DNA from: Trichuris trichiura
Taxonomy: Eukaryota; Nematoda; Enoplea; Trichinellida; Trichuridae
Assembly (NCBI GenBank): GCA_037903355.1
Contig: JBAJFE010000009.1
Location: forward strand, 682,001 to 746,000
Reading direction: 5' to 3'
Length of the DNA stretch: 64,000 bases
Under the pieces are notes generated by a model. The model saw only the letters and a program-made list of their open reading frames with translations. It did not search any database and was not told the DNA's origin. The position numbers and the translations under genes are program-made. Positions 60,512-64,000 of this stretch are shown in pieces. Position 1 is the stretch's first letter. Each line of letters opens with the position of its first letter.

Positions 60512-62347
60512 TTAACCAACTTTGGAAATACCAACGGCTTTAGAACTACCCTTTGCCAGGGAACGGGTGTCTGCCTTTTTAGCTTTCACTGTTTGTTGGC
60601 GTCCAAACGCCCTTGAGATAGCAGTAGAGAACGTTGAAGCGCGTGACGATATAGCAGTCGAGAAAGTCGAAGCATAACTTGATTCGTAGCTGTGACCGCC
60701 CCGCCTTCTCCTTCTGCGATGATGAACTGCTGCGCCACCGAAGCACAGCGTTAGCATAAGGAACCCCAGCACAAACCCAACCACTACATTCATTACATTC
60801 GACGGTGTCGGGTTGATCAAACGCTCTATTAACTTTCCTTCTTTCTTGTCACAATATTCCCCTTGGTAGCTTTGGTAGCACGTGCATTCGACTATCCCAT
60901 ATTCAGCGTTTTCTCTGCAGACGCCATTGTAGTTGCAACTGTCATCTTCACATTTTTGAACTTCGCGTTCACAGGTAACTCCTCCGTATCCATCTTTGCA
61001 TTTGCAAACTTTAACTTCTTCAGCGCCTATGACTAAAGTTTCGCAGGTTCCACCGTTTTGACAAGTGGCTGATTCACCGCATGATTTCAGAGCTTCTGAA
61101 CAGTTGCTTCCTGTAAATCCTCTACGGCAAAAGCAGTGCGGTTCTCCTCTTGCAGGAATGCATGTCCCCCCATTCAGGCATGTTCCTTCGCAGATATCTT
61201 CTTCACATTGAATACCGATATACCTGTCAGGACACACGCACTTAAGATGACCATAAGAGTCCCTTGAAATAGTTCCATTATTTTTGCAGCCTTGCTTTTT
61301 CAAGTTTATTGTTGTGTTGGATGCAAAGTCAGTGCAGCTATCATTGTACTTTATAACCTTTTTTGCCATACAGCATGTAAGGCCACTTTTGTTGCACGGA
61401 GCAGCGCCTGACTCAGCTGGGGCAAATCTTTCTAGTGTTATTGTGTCGCATCTTAGATGTTCTTCTGATGGTTCCGCGCTCCAGTTGCTCCACTTTCCCC
61501 TGCATGTCTTCTCACACTCACGTTTCCACTCGCTTGGGATACCGATAGGACACGGTATGCCATAAGGACTTTGTGCTTCTCTTAAAATAGAAACGGCATA
61601 TTTGTACCACTTTCGATCATCCTCATCGTAGTGGCAGTGTTCCACCTTTTCATAGTGGCAATTCCTGTAAGGGGAATGAATGCAGGTAATGTGAAGTTCT
61701 TTCCGTCGTATCAGTGTGTTGCAGTCGGCGAGTCGATAGTGACGGAAGCTATAGTCTCGGCTCACAAAATAGACGTGACAAAACCAAACCCATTTTCGGG
61801 TGAAAAACTGGTCTAAGTAGTCGTCGGGATGGAATATTTTAAGTAGCCATCCTTCGTCGTCTCTGGCGTATGAGCCCGTGATGAATTTCAAGTACCTGTA
61901 CGTGTATGGAAAACTACCACCTTCCACATGCGTGTCCATCTCTATATAACATGACTTTCTCCAGATCCCCCAGGAGCAATCGGGGTCTGACACTACTCGA
62001 AAAAAGTAGTGGCCATATCCCGATATCTCATTACCATGTGGCCATTTATGGCCGATCGCATTTCTGTCAATATACAATGTTGATCTGTCAATGCCGTCTT
62101 GATTAAGAAACCCGTAACGTCTACCATTTAAGAAAGTCGACATGCAATGGTCGTTTAGGAGTGAATGAACGTCTATGTTTACGTCGGCCTCAATTGGTTC
62201 AAAGTAACTCCACGTTACGCACTCTGAGCCGCGTTTGAAGCCTATCGCCATTTTAGCTTCGCTTGGACATCTGTAGGTATCATGTGTTGTAACGTGACTG
62301 GCAAAGTTAATGCAAATTAGGGTGATAAGTATCAATCCAAGCGACAT
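60512..62347 (-). CDS. G6: type I membrane protein, N-terminal class B, TSP1-like plus four EGF-like modules
   Basis: A 611-codon open gene without introns. The start is the ATG of MSLGLILITL (62345-62347); the four codons before it begin with TTG. The signal peptide is followed by a class B N-terminal domain (KMAIGFKRGSECVTW, RRYGF, HYFFRVVSDPDC). The TSP1-like segment shows the clearest signature of the family here, WSNWSAEP..LRC, with the PC and CC spacing that follows. EGF modules 1-4, one helix, HHRRRRRRGG and two tail repeats complete the protein. RQQTVKAKK and GISKVG group the C-terminus with G2 although its N-terminus groups with G3 and G4. Three substitutions in the CNY element (YRNCHYEKVEHCHY) are private. 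Confidence 0.85.
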   Translation of the reverse strand: MSLGLILITLICINFASHVTTHDTYRCPSEAKMAIGFKRGSECVTWSYFEPIEADVNIDVHSLLNDHCMSTFLNGRRYGFLNQDGIDRSTLYIDRNAIGHKWPHGNEISGYGHYFFRVVSDPDCSWGIWRKSCYIEMDTHVEGGSFPYTYRYLKFITGSYARDDEGWLLKIFHPDDYLDQFFTRKWVWFCHVYFVSRDYSFRHYRLADCNTLIRRKELHITCIHSPYRNCHYEKVEHCHYDEDDRKWYKYAVSILREAQSPYGIPCPIGIPSEWKRECEKTCRGKWSNWSAEPSEEHLRCDTITLERFAPAESGAAPCNKSGLTCCMAKKVIKYNDSCTDFASNTTINLKKQGCKNNGTISRDSYGHLKCVCPDRYIGIQCEEDICEGTCLNGGTCIPARGEPHCFCRRGFTGSNCSEALKSCGESATCQNGGTCETLVIGAEEVKVCKCKDGYGGVTCEREVQKCEDDSCNYNGVCRENAEYGIVECTCYQSYQGEYCDKKEGKLIERLINPTPSNVMNVVVGFVLGFLMLTLCFGGAAVHHRRRRRRGGHSYESSYASTFSTAISSRASTFSTAISRAFGRQQTVKAKKADTRSLAKGSSKAVGISKVG

Positions 62348-62564
62348 TTTCCAATTCAACGGACTACGCTATGTGCGGCTGCGTTCATGGACGCATACGA
62401 AAGCTGAATGAAATAGGCAATATTTCAGTAATTTAGCAGTTTAAACTTGCGACGCATGTTTTAAACTATCCTATCCCGTCAGATTAAACGCGCTGGTATG
62501 ACTTCTTATGTTCAGAACTAGTGTCTCTTTGTAGCTATATCTTTGCTTTTTCGAAACAAATCTG

Positions 62565-64000
62565 CATTGTTCTAATGGTTTGAACGTCGGAGCACGCATA
62601 TCGTTCCTGTGAAGACGTATGTTTTCAGAAGGGGTTTTCTTATTTGTGGAGATGGCTGGGAAACGGTTTATTTCCCGTGTAGCATAACAAGGAAACGTAA
62701 CAAATAAAGACTTTCAGAAACCGTCTGTCTTCGTCGTTAGCTACATACCGCACAGGCAAGTTGTTAATGCTTGTAACAGTTTTATATAGGGCACATAACA
62801 AGTCAACGAGCTTATGCGCAGCATCCGCTCTGATCGAACAGAGTAGCCCACGCTTCACTGATTTCGACACCTTTGTCTTAGTTGCAGGATTCATTGTGAC
62901 GGATGCAGAACGACTGCTTGATTTTTCTTCGCGAAAACAGTGTATCGCTGCGTAGGATCTTCTGCCGGAGGTCGAGTGAGCATTGAGAGGAATGTTCAAC
63001 CACTACTGCACCTTGACACGGCTGCAGGATGGGAATCCTCTTCGCTTTCTTGTATTTTATTCTGTTCTAGTATCCATTGACCCCATCGATATGCTACTTC
63101 AATTTTTGAGGTAAGGGGGCATTGCGACTCCTTGGGATCTTGGTCTTATCGTTTCTTAGAATACAGGATAGGGATGCAGAACTGTCGAAGTATAGCCTGA
63201 AAACTCTGACACGATAAAGGGTTCAGCAGTCGTTGAACATTCTTCTTAACGTTCACTCGACCTCCAGTCGAAAATCCTATGTCGCGAGAGCTTGTTTTCT
63301 CTAAGAAAAACCAAAGTGGCATTCTGCGTCGCCACAGTGAGTCCTTCAACAGAGACGAAATTGTCGAGATCAGTGAAGCGTAGGCTTCTCTGATCAATTA
63401 GAGCAGGTGCTGCGCTTAACTCTTTCACCCGTTATGTGCGCTGTATAAGACCGTAATAGGCGTTAGCAACTTGACTGTGCCTTATGTCGCTGACGACGGA
63501 AACAGACGGTTTCCGAGAGCTTCAATTTGTTGTGTTCAACATGGAATAAACCGTTTTTCGACTATCTGCGTCATAGCATTTCCATGATTTTGATTGAAGT
63601 TGGAGCACAAGGAAGAAGGATTGTAAACGCTTTTATATGCTATCGTATATAACTTGCTGTCTGCTGCTTGGTCTGACATCACGACATACGCCCGCCTGTT
63701 CCAGTTGATCGAAAGTGTGCTGTAACGATCGACTGATATGTGTAAGAATGGTTGTACCGCTCTTATTAGTCATTAATTCTACTGTATTGCTCAGTGGGAA
63801 GGAGCGAACGGGCCTAACGGCTGACTGGTTGGTGCGGAAGAACACTGTGTTAACTGCACGCTGATGCCGCAGAAGTCTTTGTTTTCTAATAATTTTAAAT
63901 CTTTGAAAGGTTTTGCTAATAAGAGATCATTTGTAGAGAAGCAGTGGAAGCGTTTTGCTCTGCTTTGAAATCGCCCTGTTATTGAGTTGCCTCATCACCG
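62565..64000. repeat. Penelope-like element relic (unit 6), running off the window
   Basis: The left arm is about 62640-63000 and the right arm about 63230-63560, where the dyad reads CTGACGACGGAAACAGACGG. The tail (63880-64000) matches 15190-15460 with an internal deletion near 63915. The GIY-YIG remnant between the arms is reduced. The array therefore continues to the right of this window. Confidence 0.55.

Overview
The window looks like nuclear DNA of an arthropod, most plausibly a chelicerate such as a tick. That reading rests on its mix of mobile elements (mariner, Ty1/copia with a copia-type primer site, Ty3/gypsy, a GIY-YIG Penelope-like element, hAT and other inverted-repeat elements) and on intron-less genes for secreted and membrane EGF proteins. 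The species cannot be fixed from the sequence alone. No bacterial operon features, CRISPR array or convincing tRNA/rRNA gene were seen.

Layout. Positions 1 to about 8,900 are AT-rich DNA without a recognisable gene. From about 8,940 to the right edge the window is a tandem segmental array. Each full unit, read left to right, holds: an intron-less minus-strand gene of about 605-616 codons (G1 10805-12655, G2 24826-26643, G3 36823-38646, G4 about 44237-45780, G5 52092-53912, G6 60512-62347); a relic of a Penelope-like element (PLE) with inverted arms; and an older, heavily decayed minus-strand copy of the same gene (P1, P2, P4, P5) carrying one shared mariner relic. Start-to-start distances are 14.1, 11.9, 7.1, 8.1 and 8.4 kb. 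Removing the private insertions brings the intervals G1-G2, G2-G3, G4-G5 and G5-G6 to about 8.0-8.15 kb. The G3-G4 interval has lost its ancient pseudogene in a deletion that also removed the 3' end of G4.

Private insertions with target-site duplications (TSDs): an 871-bp inverted-repeat element upstream of G1; a complete but dead copia element (16795-22021, 112-bp LTRs, TSD ATAAC) carrying a nested 722-bp hAT element (21059-21780, TSD CTTTACCC); a Penelope-like element with palindromic ends (30028-33895, TSD ATTAAAGTT); a dead Ty3/gypsy element (39405-44120, 187-bp LTRs, TSD GTGAG); and a roughly 290-bp palindrome made only of Penelope terminal sequence (about 59902-60191).

The gene family. 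The predicted product is a type I membrane protein: signal peptide, a Cys/Trp-rich N-terminal domain of about 200 residues that I do not recognise, a thrombospondin-type-1-like segment, four EGF-like modules, one transmembrane helix, a run of Arg, and a Ser/Thr-rich tail with a variable number of short repeats. The N-terminal domain falls into two very different classes (A: G1, G2, G5; B: G3, G4, G6), while the TSP1-EGF-TM part is almost identical in all. Grouping by C-terminal markers (G3 with G5, G2 with G6) contradicts grouping by N-terminal class, so the genes are mosaics. A diversifying recognition domain on a homogenised anchor is the most interesting system here. G1, G2, G3 and G6 are open, G5 has a single nonsense codon that would give a secreted form, and G4 is broken.
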